Positions 1 to 10,089 of a stretch of DNA of 64,000 bases are shown piece after piece. The DNA comes from an uncultured Pelagibacteraceae bacterium (GTDB taxonomy: Bacteria > Pseudomonadota > Alphaproteobacteria > Pelagibacterales > Pelagibacteraceae). The stretch covers positions 1-64,000 of the forward strand of contig CACGON010000004.1 of the NCBI GenBank assembly GCA_902574695.1, in the 5' to 3' direction. The notes below the pieces were generated by a model. That model did not search any database and was not told the origin of the DNA. It saw only the letters and a program-made list of their open reading frames with translations. Every line of letters starts with the position of its first letter. Within the stretch, counting starts at the first letter, position 1. Made by a program: the position numbers and the translations under genes.

Positions 1-854
1 AGTTTATCATCTATCGTAATCGCTTGTATTGCTGCGGTTCCACCAGAAACTAGACTTTCCTTAATCTTTTTAAAGTAACTTTTTAAATAATTTTGACCAA
101 CTGCCTCTATCATCTCAATAGATGCTATGGAATTATACTTTGTTTTTACGTCTCTATAATCCATCATTTTAATATTTACTTTTTCATTAAGACCGTTTTT
201 AAAAATTCTTTGTTTTGCATACTCAAATTGTTTTTTTGATATAGTTATACAATCAAGATTTACATCATAATTTTTACCAATATATTCAGCATACCCTCCC
301 CAGCCACAACCAATCTCTAGCATTTTATCTCCAACATTTGGTTTTATTAAATTTGAAAGCTTTCTATATTTATTAATTTGAGCATCTTCTAAATTATTTT
401 TCTCATTTTCAAAAATAGCACTTGAATATGTTAATGTTTTATCCAACCATACAGAAAAAAATTCATTACCAAGATCATAATGTTTTGAAATGTTTTTTTT
501 ACTTCTCTCCTTGGTATTTTTAATAAATAAGTTCTTAAAGTAATTAAGTAATGGAAAATCAAAAATTCCAGAGAATTTATGTATGGTTTTAATATTTTTT
601 GCGAATATTTCTATAAGATTTGTAAGATTATTTGTTTCAATATCTCCCCTCATGTATGCTTCAGCAAGACCGATGCTGCCTTTATTAATTATTTCTATAA
701 AAAAATTAGACTTTTTAATTATCAAATTTGCTTCAAGTTTTGAATTTTTATCACCTATTAAATAATCTCTTCCATCGTGAGTTTTTAAATAAATTTTTCC
801 ATTTTTAAATTGTGACAATAAACCAAATACGATCTTGTTAGCTATTTTATTCAT
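1..854 (-). CDS. cfa: cyclopropane-fatty-acyl-phospholipid synthase family protein (3' end truncated by window edge)
   Basis: Minus-strand translation from ATG at 854: MNKIANKIVFGLLSQFKNGKIYLKTHDGRDYLIG..., with KHYDLGNEFFSVWLDKTLTYSSAIF and MLEIGCGWGGYAEYI motifs typical of CFA synthases; runs off the window start. Confidence 0.9.
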   Translation of the reverse strand, partial: MNKIANKIVFGLLSQFKNGKIYLKTHDGRDYLIGDKNSKLEANLIIKKSNFFIEIINKGSIGLAEAYMRGDIETNNLTNLIEIFAKNIKTIHKFSGIFDFPLLNYFKNLFIKNTKERSKKNISKHYDLGNEFFSVWLDKTLTYSSAIFENEKNNLEDAQINKYRKLSNLIKPNVGDKMLEIGCGWGGYAEYIGKNYDVNLDCITISKKQFEYAKQRIFKNGLNEKVNIKMMDYRDVKTKYNSIASIEMIEAVGQNYLKSYFKKIKESLVSGGTAAIQAITIDDK

Positions 855-856
855 AG

Positions 857-1624
857 TTATTTTTCAAAAGATATATTATTTTTTATTTTTAGTTTCTTTT
901 TCACTAACTTAATTCCTTTTAACCATAATCTTAATGCCTCAAAATGTATCGCTGATATGATTTTTAGGGTCATTAAAGGGTGTTTTAAATAGGAAAATAA
1001 CAAATTTTTTGTGTTTAAATCTGATCTAACCCCATCTTGTGACGCAAAAAGTAACCTTCCATCATTATCTCTTTGATTAATTATTATCGATAAATTTTTA
1101 TTTGGAATTAATATTTTAAAATAATACTTTGAGTTTAAATCCATAAAGGGAGATACAAAAAATCTTTTTTCACAATTGTTTTGTAAAGTTTCAGAATTTT
1201 CGTCTACTTTAAATATATATGTATGTTGTTCACCAAATGTATTTTTTACTTCATATAAAATAGAGATTAATTTAGCCTTTGAATTATAGATAAAAAAAAT
1301 ACTTAATGGATTAAATACATATCCAAGGATTCTTGGAAAACATAAAATTTTAATTTTTAAATTCTTTTCATGAATACCTATAGACTCAAGATTGGATTGA
1401 ACCCAGTTATCTAAGGAAGATCCATCTCTTGGGCCATGATCCTTGTCATAAAAACTAATTAGGTTAAATTTATTATAAGAAAAAAAATTAATACTTTTGT
1501 TAATAGTAGAAATTTCCTCTAAATCTAAAAAGATTGAAAAAACCTTATACTTAAAAAAATGCTCTTTTGGTTTAAATCTTTTATGAATTACCTCTCCAGT
1601 ATAAATAAAAGATTCTTTAATCAT
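857..1624 (-). CDS. DUF1365 family protein
   Basis: ORF 255 aa; IYTGEVIHKRFKPKEHFFKYKVFSIFLDLEE and NPLSIFFIYN motifs; sits between the CFA synthase and FAD oxidase genes, as is common for DUF1365. Confidence 0.85.
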   Translation of the reverse strand: MIKESFIYTGEVIHKRFKPKEHFFKYKVFSIFLDLEEISTINKSINFFSYNKFNLISFYDKDHGPRDGSSLDNWVQSNLESIGIHEKNLKIKILCFPRILGYVFNPLSIFFIYNSKAKLISILYEVKNTFGEQHTYIFKVDENSETLQNNCEKRFFVSPFMDLNSKYYFKILIPNKNLSIIINQRDNDGRLLFASQDGVRSDLNTKNLLFSYLKHPLMTLKIISAIHFEALRLWLKGIKLVKKKLKIKNNISFEK

Positions 1625-2865
1625 TTAAATAATTTATCATTTGTATAGATGATTTTATCCCATCTTCATGAAAACCATAACCAAAATATGCTCCACAGAA
1701 TAATAAATTATTTTTATTTTGAATTTCACTTAATCTATGTTGATTTTCTAAAGCTTCAATATCATAGTATGGATGAGTAAAATCAACCCTTTTTAAAATT
1801 TTATTATCCTCTATTTCCAAAATTGGATTTAAAGTTAAGAAAATATTTTTTTTTATTTTTAAATTTTGAAGTAAATTAAGCCAGTAAGTTATTGAAGTAT
1901 TATTAAAATTTTCATTATTAATTAAAGAATTCCATGCAGACCAAGCTTTAAAGTTTTTTGGCATAACTTTGTTATCTGTATGTATAACTGCTGTATTTTT
2001 TTTATATTTAAATTTTGAGAGAATTTCTTTTTCTTTATCAGTTGGTTTCTCAATTAATTTTATTGCATCATTTGCATGAGTTGCGAGAACTACTTTATCA
2101 TAATCAAAAAACTCGTTATTATTTCCATAGAAAACTCTTACTCCATAATCATTTCTTTTAATTTTTTTTATTTCGTAGTTTTTATAATATTCTCCACTTA
2201 TATTATCCAAAACTTTTTTGACATAGGATCTGCTCCTATTTTTTTACAGTATACCATTGGGGTCGATTTTTAATTTTAAATAATCCATGATTTTGAAAAA
2301 ATTTTAAAAAAAAAGAAAATGGCATTTGTTTTGCTTCATAGGGTGGCATTGACCAGATTGCAGAAACCATAGGAATTATATGATAATTTATAAAATATTC
2401 CGATAATTTTTTATTTTTTAAATATTCTTCTAAAGTAATTTTATTATTTTCTGAATTATTGAACTCGTTTTTTTTATAAAAATAAATGATTTCAAAAAAC
2501 ATTTTAAGAAATTTAAAATTAAATAGGTTTTTTTTGTTTGAAAACATTCCACTCAAACCTTTTCCACAATATTCAATTTCATTGTTGGTTGAGGTTACAG
2601 AAAAACTCATATTACTTTTTTCAATCTCAATTTTATTTTGATCAAAAAATTTTATTAAATTTGGATAAGTTAAATGATTAAAAACAATAAAACCAATATC
2701 AACAGATGTAGTTTGACTCTTATTATTTTCTATATTTAAATCAATTGTATGAGCATGCCCACCAAAGTGATCTGCTTTTTCAAAAAGATCTACCTTGTGT
2801 GTTTTTGATAAATAATAAGCTGCACTTAACCCTGAAATACCTGATCCAATTATTGCTATTTTCAT
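1617..2865 (-). pseudogene. NAD(P)/FAD-binding amine-oxidase-type protein split by a +1 frameshift in an A7 run (ORFs 2236..2865 and 1617..2210)
   Basis: N-terminal ORF MKIAIIGSGISGLSAAYYLSKTHKVDLFEKADHFGGHAHT... ends at ...NRPQWYTVKK*. The other half continues in another frame as (..NRSRSYVKKVL)DNISGEYYKNYEIKK...VVLATHANDAIKL. Removing one A from the A7 run restores WYTVKNRSRSYVKKVLDN. Confidence 0.8.
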
Positions 2866-2877
2866 TTTATAAAAAAA

Positions 2878-3759
2878 TTATTCTTTAAGAATAGTTTTTT
2901 TTTCACTCATTATAGAAGTGTAAAATTGAAGCAAAACAGCAAATATAACTATTGATCCCCCAATTAAAACCATGAAGGATGAATTTTCATTGATAAACAG
3001 CCAAGCCCAAAGTGGTCCTAGTACCGCTTCTGTTAACATTATAATCCCAACCATAGCTGAAGGAGTGGTTCTAGCTCCGATTGTTATTAAAATAAATCCA
3101 AAACCTAATTGAAAAAAACCTGCAAGAAATCCCAAAAAAATATCATGCGTTGAAATATTTACTTTACCAGCAATTAGATAGCCGATTACCATTGCTACAA
3201 TTCCTGCATAGAGTTGCAAAGGTACCATGTCTACACTTGGGTATTTTCTTATTATTAAAATTAAAATTGCAAAAGATATTGGCATAATAAATGCTGCTAA
3301 ATTTCCTGACATTTGCCCTGGAGCAAGATCTGAACCTACCATTAATATAATTCCAGAGATAGCAAGTATAATTGAAGTAAGAGTCATTCTTGAAATTTTT
3401 TCTCTCAAAAAAAAATATCCAAAAATTGCTAAAAAAATAGTTTGTGTTTGAATTATAAAATTAGTATTTGCAACTGTCGTATTGTACATAGCAAAAACAT
3501 ACCCGCAAAAACCAGAGGATAAAATTATTCCTCCAAAAAGTCCTGGTATACCTGAATTATAAAAAGCTTTGAAAATATTTTTTTTATAAGAAATTAATAG
3601 AAAAATAGTGACAACTAAAATAAAGAATAAGGATCTCCAAAATAGGATTTGCCATAATGTTGCTCCATCAAAAGATTTAACTATTAAACCTCCAAAGCTT
3701 AAACTGCATGCACCAAAAAAAACTAAAAGAGGTCCTGGAATTTTTTGAATAATACTCAT
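2878..3759 (-). CDS. EamA/DMT-family transporter
   Basis: 293 aa hydrophobic ORF with about ten TM segments; overlaps the pxpC-like start by 4 nt. Confidence 0.85.
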   Translation of the reverse strand: MSIIQKIPGPLLVFFGACSLSFGGLIVKSFDGATLWQILFWRSLFFILVVTIFLLISYKKNIFKAFYNSGIPGLFGGIILSSGFCGYVFAMYNTTVANTNFIIQTQTIFLAIFGYFFLREKISRMTLTSIILAISGIILMVGSDLAPGQMSGNLAAFIMPISFAILILIIRKYPSVDMVPLQLYAGIVAMVIGYLIAGKVNISTHDIFLGFLAGFFQLGFGFILITIGARTTPSAMVGIIMLTEAVLGPLWAWLFINENSSFMVLIGGSIVIFAVLLQFYTSIMSEKKTILKE

Positions 3760-4703
3760 TTTATCTGGTTTAATAAGTTTTCAGTTTCAAGATTATAAAG
3801 TTGGTAAATTTTTTCAGCTTCATGAAGATCTACTAATTTAAATTTTATTTTAGTGTTTGGAGCAAGTTGAACAAGTTTATCATAATCTGCACTTATAACT
3901 ACCCCAATTTTAGGATACCCTCCTATTGTTCCATGGTCTGAAAGCATGATAATTGGATTGCCGTCAGGTGGTATTTGTATTGTACCTTTCACAATACCCT
4001 CTGATCTAATATTTTTATCTTTTATATTTTCAATTATAGGTCCTTTAATCCTCATGCCCATTCTATCTGTAAGTTTGGTAACAATAAACTCTCTTTTTAA
4101 AAAATTATCTATACCCTGATCTGAAAAGTAATCGTAATTTGTTCCTTTAATAATTCTAATGTATTCAATCTTAGTATTTAAATATTTAATTTTTTTTGGT
4201 ACTTGATTATTAATAATTTTACTAATTTCCAATTTTTGATTTGTGAATAATTTTTCTCCATCAAATGGTCCAATTTTTGCTCTAGAAAAAGTTGAATAGC
4301 TATTTAAAATTTTTTTTATTGCAAAACCACCTGATACAGCAAGATAGCCATATACTGATTTATTTGTAGAAATGATATCTAATCTGTCTTCATTTTCTAA
4401 TTTATAATTCTTATAGCATTCACCATTAATAAAATTATTATCTTTTTTAATAATATTAAAATTAACATCTCCTGTAATTGTAATGATTGCTGACTCCCCT
4501 TTAAATTTAAGTAATGGTCCTTGATAAGCAAATTCAATTGCAGCTTCTTTACTATTGCCAGCTAAACAATTTGCTAGTAAAAAATTCCTTTTATCCATCG
4601 CCCCACTTGAGGGTAACCCAATGTGATAAAAATTTTCTCTACCCAAATCTTGAAAAGTAGAGTTTATCCCAGGTCTTAAAACATCAAAAAAATTACTTTT
4701 CAT
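3756..4703 (-). CDS. pxpC: biotin-dependent carboxyltransferase family / 5-oxoprolinase subunit C
   Basis: DVLRPGINSTFQDLGRENFYHIGLPSSGAMDKRNFLLANCLAGN and PDGNPIIMLSDHGTIGGYPKIG motifs of the KipA/PxpC family. Confidence 0.9.
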   Translation of the reverse strand: MKSNFFDVLRPGINSTFQDLGRENFYHIGLPSSGAMDKRNFLLANCLAGNSKEAAIEFAYQGPLLKFKGESAIITITGDVNFNIIKKDNNFINGECYKNYKLENEDRLDIISTNKSVYGYLAVSGGFAIKKILNSYSTFSRAKIGPFDGEKLFTNQKLEISKIINNQVPKKIKYLNTKIEYIRIIKGTNYDYFSDQGIDNFLKREFIVTKLTDRMGMRIKGPIIENIKDKNIRSEGIVKGTIQIPPDGNPIIMLSDHGTIGGYPKIGVVISADYDKLVQLAPNTKIKFKLVDLHEAEKIYQLYNLETENLLNQIK

Positions 4704-5370
4704 TTAATTTTTCGTATTCTTTTTTTGTTATTTGAAAAAAAGAAACTTCATCTCCGGGGTTAATTAAGACTGGATTTTCCTCATTGTTAGAATTAAAAAT
4801 ATTTATAGGTGTGTTTCCAATTATATTCCATCCACCCGGACTTTCAAAAGTATATATATTACTAAATTGCTCTGTGATCCCAACTGATCCCCGTGGAACT
4901 TTAACCCTGGGAGTCTCTAGTCTATAAGTTCTTAATTCCTTTGATATGTCTCCTAAAAAAGGCATGCCAGCAACAAAACCAGTCATATAACAAAAATAAT
5001 TTTTATTTAGATATTTTTTTAGTATTTCGTCTGTGCTTAATTTTAGTCTTTTCGTTAAAATATTTTTATCTAAGAAGAATTCATCATTACAACAGATAGG
5101 TATTTTAATTAACTTATTTTTTTTTTCACTAATCTCAGAAATTTCAATTTTGTTAATTTTTTTTTTTAATTCATCAAAATTTGTGATTTTTAAATCAAAA
5201 GAAACGACTAATTTATTATATGATGGAATTAAGTTTTTAATTCCGTCTATGCTTGATTTTTTAATACTATTAAAATAATTAATTACTTTTTTATTAGTTT
5301 CTTTATTTATTTGGTTTCCAAAATCATAATAAATTGCTGCGTCCCCAAGATTTGATATATTTTTGATCAT
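4693..5370 (-). CDS. pxpB: 5-oxoprolinase subunit B (KipI-like)
   Basis: GFVAGMPFLGDISKELRTYRLETPRVKVPRGSVGITEQFSNIYTFESPGGWNIIGNTP signature; adjacent to pxpC. Confidence 0.9.
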   Translation of the reverse strand: MIKNISNLGDAAIYYDFGNQINKETNKKVINYFNSIKKSSIDGIKNLIPSYNKLVVSFDLKITNFDELKKKINKIEISEISEKKNKLIKIPICCNDEFFLDKNILTKRLKLSTDEILKKYLNKNYFCYMTGFVAGMPFLGDISKELRTYRLETPRVKVPRGSVGITEQFSNIYTFESPGGWNIIGNTPINIFNSNNEENPVLINPGDEVSFFQITKKEYEKLNEK

Positions 5371-5398
5371 CCCATGTTATACTTTATCAATGAAAGGT

Positions 5399-6172
5399 AT
5401 GGAAATTAATATTAATTGTGATTTGGGTGAAAAATCAGAATTGCATTCAATAAAGAATGATCCTGAATTGCTTAAAATTGTGAATTCAGCAAATATAGCT
5501 TGTGGATATCATGCGGGGGATAATGAAACAATGCACTCTACGATTAAAATTTCTAAAGAGAATGGTGTCAGTATTGGTGCGCATCCATCTTTTAAAGATA
5601 TTAAAAATTTTGGTAGGAAGAGGATTAGTCTTTCTGAAAATGAAATAGTCAGTCTAATAATAGATCAGTTTAATATACTTCAAAATATAGCTGACCAACA
5701 CAATGAAAAAGTTACCCATATAAAACCCCACGGCGCACTAAACAATATGGCATGTGAAGATATTAAGCTTGCAACTTTACTTGCCAAAACAATTAAAAAT
5801 ATTGACAAAGATTTAATATACTTGGTTCCAACAGGTTCTAAGATGGAAACCGCTGCCAAAAAATTTGATATGAAAATCGCATGTGAAATTTTTGCAGATA
5901 GGAATTACGAAGATGATGGAAATTTAGTTTCTAGATCAAAAAAAGAAGCTTTGATCACAAATCCTGAAAAGGCAAAAAAACATGTGTTAGATATGGTAAA
6001 AAATCAGGCGATAAATTGTCTCTCTGGTAAAAAAATACCTTGTGAAATAGATTCCATATGTATACATGGTGATAATCAAAATTCTTTAAATACTGCTAAG
6101 ATCGTAAAGCAAAATTTAATAAATAATGATTTAGTATTAAAACCATTAAACAAATTAAATAAATTTAACTAA
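5399..6172 (+). CDS. pxpA: 5-oxoprolinase subunit A (LamB/YcsF family)
   Basis: MEININCDLGEKSELHSIKNDPELLKIVNSANIACGYHAGDNETM signature; upstream in-frame ATG at 5390 is the alternative start. Confidence 0.92.
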   Translation: MEININCDLGEKSELHSIKNDPELLKIVNSANIACGYHAGDNETMHSTIKISKENGVSIGAHPSFKDIKNFGRKRISLSENEIVSLIIDQFNILQNIADQHNEKVTHIKPHGALNNMACEDIKLATLLAKTIKNIDKDLIYLVPTGSKMETAAKKFDMKIACEIFADRNYEDDGNLVSRSKKEALITNPEKAKKHVLDMVKNQAINCLSGKKIPCEIDSICIHGDNQNSLNTAKIVKQNLINNDLVLKPLNKLNKFN

Positions 6173-6666
6173 TGAAAAAACTTTATATAATTTTATTCAC
6201 TTTCTTAATCGCAACTACAAATGTTTATTCTGCTGGTGGTTCTGGTGGAGACGGAGCAGATAATAATAAGCAGTCAATGTTTAAATCTGCAACAAATTAT
6301 GTGAAGGCCGGTAAGAAGCTAGAAAAAAAAGGTAAATTAGAAAAAGCAAAAGCAAAATATGAAAAAGCTTTTAAAAGATTGCTAAAAGCTAATGATAAAG
6401 ATCCATCAAATCCGGATGTTTTAAATTATCTTGGTTTTACTTCTAGAAAACTTGGAAACTTTATAGATGCTGAAGACTATTATATGAGAGGATTAAAGAT
6501 TAATCCAAATCACAATGGTATAAATGAATATCTGGGTGAATTATATTTATCAACTAATAGACCACAAAAAGCTAAAGAAAGGCTTTTAGTGCTTAAAAAT
6601 TGTAATTGTGAAGAATATGAGGAATTAAAAGCTCTCATAAATGGAACGAAAGAGTCAAAATATTAA
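6172..6666 (+). CDS. TPR-repeat protein, predicted secreted/periplasmic
   Basis: N-terminal signal-like stretch MKKLYIILFTFLIATTNVYSA then TPR-like LNYLGFTSRKLGNFIDAEDYYMRGLKINPNHNGINEYLGELYL. Confidence 0.75.
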   Translation: MKKLYIILFTFLIATTNVYSAGGSGGDGADNNKQSMFKSATNYVKAGKKLEKKGKLEKAKAKYEKAFKRLLKANDKDPSNPDVLNYLGFTSRKLGNFIDAEDYYMRGLKINPNHNGINEYLGELYLSTNRPQKAKERLLVLKNCNCEEYEELKALINGTKESKY

Positions 6667-6718
6667 ACATTTAAATCTCTAGATTGAAATAAAAAAAAAT
6701 CATATTATTATAACTATA

Positions 6719-7330
6719 TTGATTGAAGAGCTCATAATACTCACACAGATAATATTTATAGATATAATCTTAGCGGCTGATAATGCCATTATTATTGGAT
6801 TAATTGCTTCTAATTTTGTACCTAAAAATAGAAGACAAATTATTTTGTGGGGTGTCGCTGGTGCTTTAGTATTTAAAGTAATATTTGCATTATTCGCAAC
6901 ATACCTTTTTAAATTTTATTTTATAAAAATAATTGGGGGACTACTTTTAATTTGGATTGTTAACGATTTAAGAAAAGATCTTTTTGAGATTAAAAAAATT
7001 AAATCGCCAACTAAAAAATCAAAAGAACCTTCTTATATTCAAAGTGTTTATAAAGTTTTATTTGCAGATATTACAATTAGTTTCGATAATGTAATTGGAG
7101 TTGTTGGCGCTGCAAAAGGTCATTTTGGTTTTATGATTTTTGGACTAGTTTTATCAGTAATTTTAACTGGTGCATTAGCTACTTATTTAGCAAACTATAT
7201 TCAAAAGCACTTATGGATTGCTTATATTGGACTTGGATTTATTTTAATTGTAGCACTTCAATTAGTGATTGGTGGATTAGTAGATTTAGAAATTTTAACA
7301 ATTAATGAAAATTTTAAAAAATATTTTTAG
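6719..7330 (+). CDS. TerC-family integral membrane protein (TTG start)
   Basis: LTQIIFIDIILAADNAIIIG and VLFADITISFDNVIGVVGAAKG motifs of TerC/YjbE proteins. Confidence 0.85.
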   Translation: MIEELIILTQIIFIDIILAADNAIIIGLIASNFVPKNRRQIILWGVAGALVFKVIFALFATYLFKFYFIKIIGGLLLIWIVNDLRKDLFEIKKIKSPTKKSKEPSYIQSVYKVLFADITISFDNVIGVVGAAKGHFGFMIFGLVLSVILTGALATYLANYIQKHLWIAYIGLGFILIVALQLVIGGLVDLEILTINENFKKYF

Positions 7331-8103
7331 TAAGAATATTTTTTTGTTGGATATTTTTTAGATTTAACTTCCTTTTTAAATTTTAATATTGCTGAATTGA
7401 TTATTTTTTTAATATTTATATATTTTTTAACAAACTTTATCTTTGAGGCTGTTAAACCTAAAATGTCATCAGTAACTAATACTTGACCGTCACAATGCAC
7501 AGAAGCTCCTATTCCAATAGTAGGGATTTTTATAAGGCTGGTAATTTTTTTTGAAATATCAGAATAAATGCACTCCAGAACAATTCCAAATGCTCCATTT
7601 TTTTCCAATGCTCTCGCATCTCTAATTAACTTTTTACTCTCATTTTCAGTTTTGCCTACTGACTTAAATTTTCCTCTTACTGTTTGTGGCGTTATACCTA
7701 TATGACCTAAAACTGGTATTTTGTTTTTTACCAAATGATTTACTATATGTTGTACTCTTACCCCTCCCTCTACTTTTACTGCATCACACTTAGTTTCTTT
7801 GATAGCTTTTTTTGAATTTTTTAAGGCCTCAGACTTATTTCTGTATGTGTTAAAAGGTAAATCAAATACAAGAAGGCTGCTTCTCACACCCATTCTCACA
7901 CTTTTAGCATGTTCAAGCATCATCGAGAGATTAACTTTCCTTGTAGTATTATAATTATAAAGAACTGAACCTAAAGAGTCTCCAACTAAAACAATATCTG
8001 CATGAGCATCCACTATCTCAGCAATATTCTTAGAATATGCAGTTAAACAGACAATCTTAGATTTATTTTTTTTTTTAATAATTTTTTTTATTTTTTTAAT
8101 CAT
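7327..8103 (-). CDS. panB: 3-methyl-2-oxobutanoate hydroxymethyltransferase
   Basis: ADIVLVGDSLGSVLYNYNTT, GHIGITPQTV, IGIGASVHCDGQVLVTDDILG motifs. Confidence 0.92.
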   Translation of the reverse strand: MIKKIKKIIKKKNKSKIVCLTAYSKNIAEIVDAHADIVLVGDSLGSVLYNYNTTRKVNLSMMLEHAKSVRMGVRSSLLVFDLPFNTYRNKSEALKNSKKAIKETKCDAVKVEGGVRVQHIVNHLVKNKIPVLGHIGITPQTVRGKFKSVGKTENESKKLIRDARALEKNGAFGIVLECIYSDISKKITSLIKIPTIGIGASVHCDGQVLVTDDILGLTASKIKFVKKYINIKKIINSAILKFKKEVKSKKYPTKKYSY

Positions 8104-9665
8104 TATTCTAATTCAATTGTGCTTGGAGGCTTTGATGTTACGTCATAAACAACTCTATTTATACCCTTTATATTATTTATTATTTTATTTGAAACAAGCT
8201 GCATAAACTCTTTTTTAAAATCAAATGTATCAGCAGTCATTCCATCCTCAGATGTTATAGCCCTTAATAAACACATATAATCATATGTTCTGTTATCACC
8301 CATAACACCAACAGTTTTTACTGGCAACAAAGCAGCGTAAGCTTGCCATATTTTGCCGTATAGATTGTGCTCTCTCAATGCATTTATAAAAATATAATCA
8401 GCATCTTTCAAAATTTTTACTTTTTCCTTTGTAATTTTACCTGGCATTCTAATAGCTAAACCAGGTCCTGGGAAAGGATGTCTTAATACAATTTCTTTTG
8501 GTAATTTAAGTTCTAAACCTAGATTTCTGGCTTCGTCTTTAAATAATAATCTTAAGGGTTCAACTAATTTTAATCTCATTTTTTTGGGTAATCCACCTAC
8601 ATTATGATGAGATTTAATTTTAGAAGTTTGGCTACCTGTGACTGACTTACTTTCAATTAAATCTGGATAAAGGGTACCTTGCGCTAAATATTTAACATTT
8701 TTAATTCGTTTAGCATGTTTTTCAAAAATTTTTATAAATAAATTCCCTATTATTTTTCTTTTTTTTTCAGGATCAGAGATATTTTTCAATTTATTAAAAA
8801 AAAGATTTTTAGCATCAACATAAATAAGGTTTATTTTAAACTTCTTTTTAAAAGTATTAAGCACCTGGGCTTCCTCGTTTTTTCTTAATAGACCAGTGTT
8901 GACGAAAATACATGTAAGTTGATTACCTACTGCTTTATGGATTAATTTTGCAACGACGCTACTATCAACTCCTCCTGATAAAGCGCATATTACTTTTGAT
9001 GATTTTACATTTCTTTTGATTTCTTGAATTAATAATTGTTTTTGATACTTTGGTGACCAATTTTTTTTGACCTTACAAATAGAAAAAATAAAATTCTTTA
9101 AAATAATCTTTCCTTTATCTGTATGCGTAACTTCTGGATGAAATTGTATTCCATAAAATTTTTTTTTAGAATTTTCTACAATTGAATACTTTGAAGTTTC
9201 TGTTTTTGCCATTACTCTGAATCCTTTTGCCAATTTAGAAACCTCATCTGCGTGACTCATCCATACATTGTTAAATCCTTTTTTATCAAAAAAATTATGG
9301 GTAAGTTTACTAGAATTTATTTTCTTAAGTTTTGCCAGTCCAAATTCTCTATGTTTTGCTTTTTTAACCATGCCTCCTAATTCTTTTGAAATAATTTGGT
9401 GGCCAAAACAAATTCCTAAAATAGGAATATTCCAATTAAATATTTGTTTATTAAATTTTACTTTTTTAGATTGATAAACATTTAATGGTCCACCTGATAA
9501 AATAATTCCTTTTATTTTCTTTTTTTCTAGTTTTAAATTTATTTTATTGTGACTTACGATTTCTGAATATACTCCTGCTTCTCGTATTCTTCTTGCTATA
9601 AGTTGTGTAAATTGAGACCCAAAATCAATAATTAAAATTTTATTTAAATTATTGTTTAGACTCAT
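8103..9665 (-). CDS. guaA: GMP synthase (glutamine-hydrolysing)
   Basis: [51 protein letters not shown]; ends [10 protein letters not shown]-like. Confidence 0.97.
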   Translation of the reverse strand: MSLNNNLNKILIIDFGSQFTQLIARRIREAGVYSEIVSHNKINLKLEKKKIKGIILSGGPLNVYQSKKVKFNKQIFNWNIPILGICFGHQIISKELGGMVKKAKHREFGLAKLKKINSSKLTHNFFDKKGFNNVWMSHADEVSKLAKGFRVMAKTETSKYSIVENSKKKFYGIQFHPEVTHTDKGKIILKNFIFSICKVKKNWSPKYQKQLLIQEIKRNVKSSKVICALSGGVDSSVVAKLIHKAVGNQLTCIFVNTGLLRKNEEAQVLNTFKKKFKINLIYVDAKNLFFNKLKNISDPEKKRKIIGNLFIKIFEKHAKRIKNVKYLAQGTLYPDLIESKSVTGSQTSKIKSHHNVGGLPKKMRLKLVEPLRLLFKDEARNLGLELKLPKEIVLRHPFPGPGLAIRMPGKITKEKVKILKDADYIFINALREHNLYGKIWQAYAALLPVKTVGVMGDNRTYDYMCLLRAITSEDGMTADTFDFKKEFMQLVSNKIINNIKGINRVVYDVTSKPPSTIELE

Positions 9666-10089
9666 TTTTTGGTTCTATATCTTTTAACAAATCTTCTATA
9701 TTTTTCTTTTCCTTGCATAGCTTGTCACATATTATCAAAAAACTTTCTTTTAACTCTTTTACCTTAGTGTAGTTTGACTTCTTAAGTTCATATTTTATTA
9801 AAAGAAACATTGCCTCTTCATTTTTGGGTTCTAAAAGAAGCGTTGTGTTAATATTTTTAATTTGCTCTTTCTCGTTTTCTTCATTTGCAAATATCTTAGC
9901 TAGGTACAAATAAGATTTTGCATCTTTTGGATTATAAACAATATTTCTTTGAAATAAAAATTTTGATTCCTCAAATTTTTTTTCATCATATTTTTTTTTT
10001 GCTTTTTCAAAAAAACTTTGTGCGCTTGATATATTAGAGAGAAAAAAAATGCTTATTACTGCAATATATAATACTTTAATATTTTTCAT
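9649..10089 (-). CDS. TPR-like predicted secreted protein
   Basis: Start re-assigned to ATG at 10089 ([42 protein letters not shown]...), giving a signal peptide plus TPR helices and a 14-nt overlap with the guaB 3' end. Confidence 0.65.
   Translation of the reverse strand: MKNIKVLYIAVISIFFLSNISSAQSFFEKAKKKYDEKKFEESKFLFQRNIVYNPKDAKSYLYLAKIFANEENEKEQIKNINTTLLLEPKNEEAMFLLIKYELKKSNYTKVKELKESFLIICDKLCKEKKNIEDLLKDIEPKNESKQ

Noticed and set aside
583-765. 60-aa plus-strand ORF over the CFA synthase gene
   Set aside because: Antisense to a recognisable methyltransferase; spurious.
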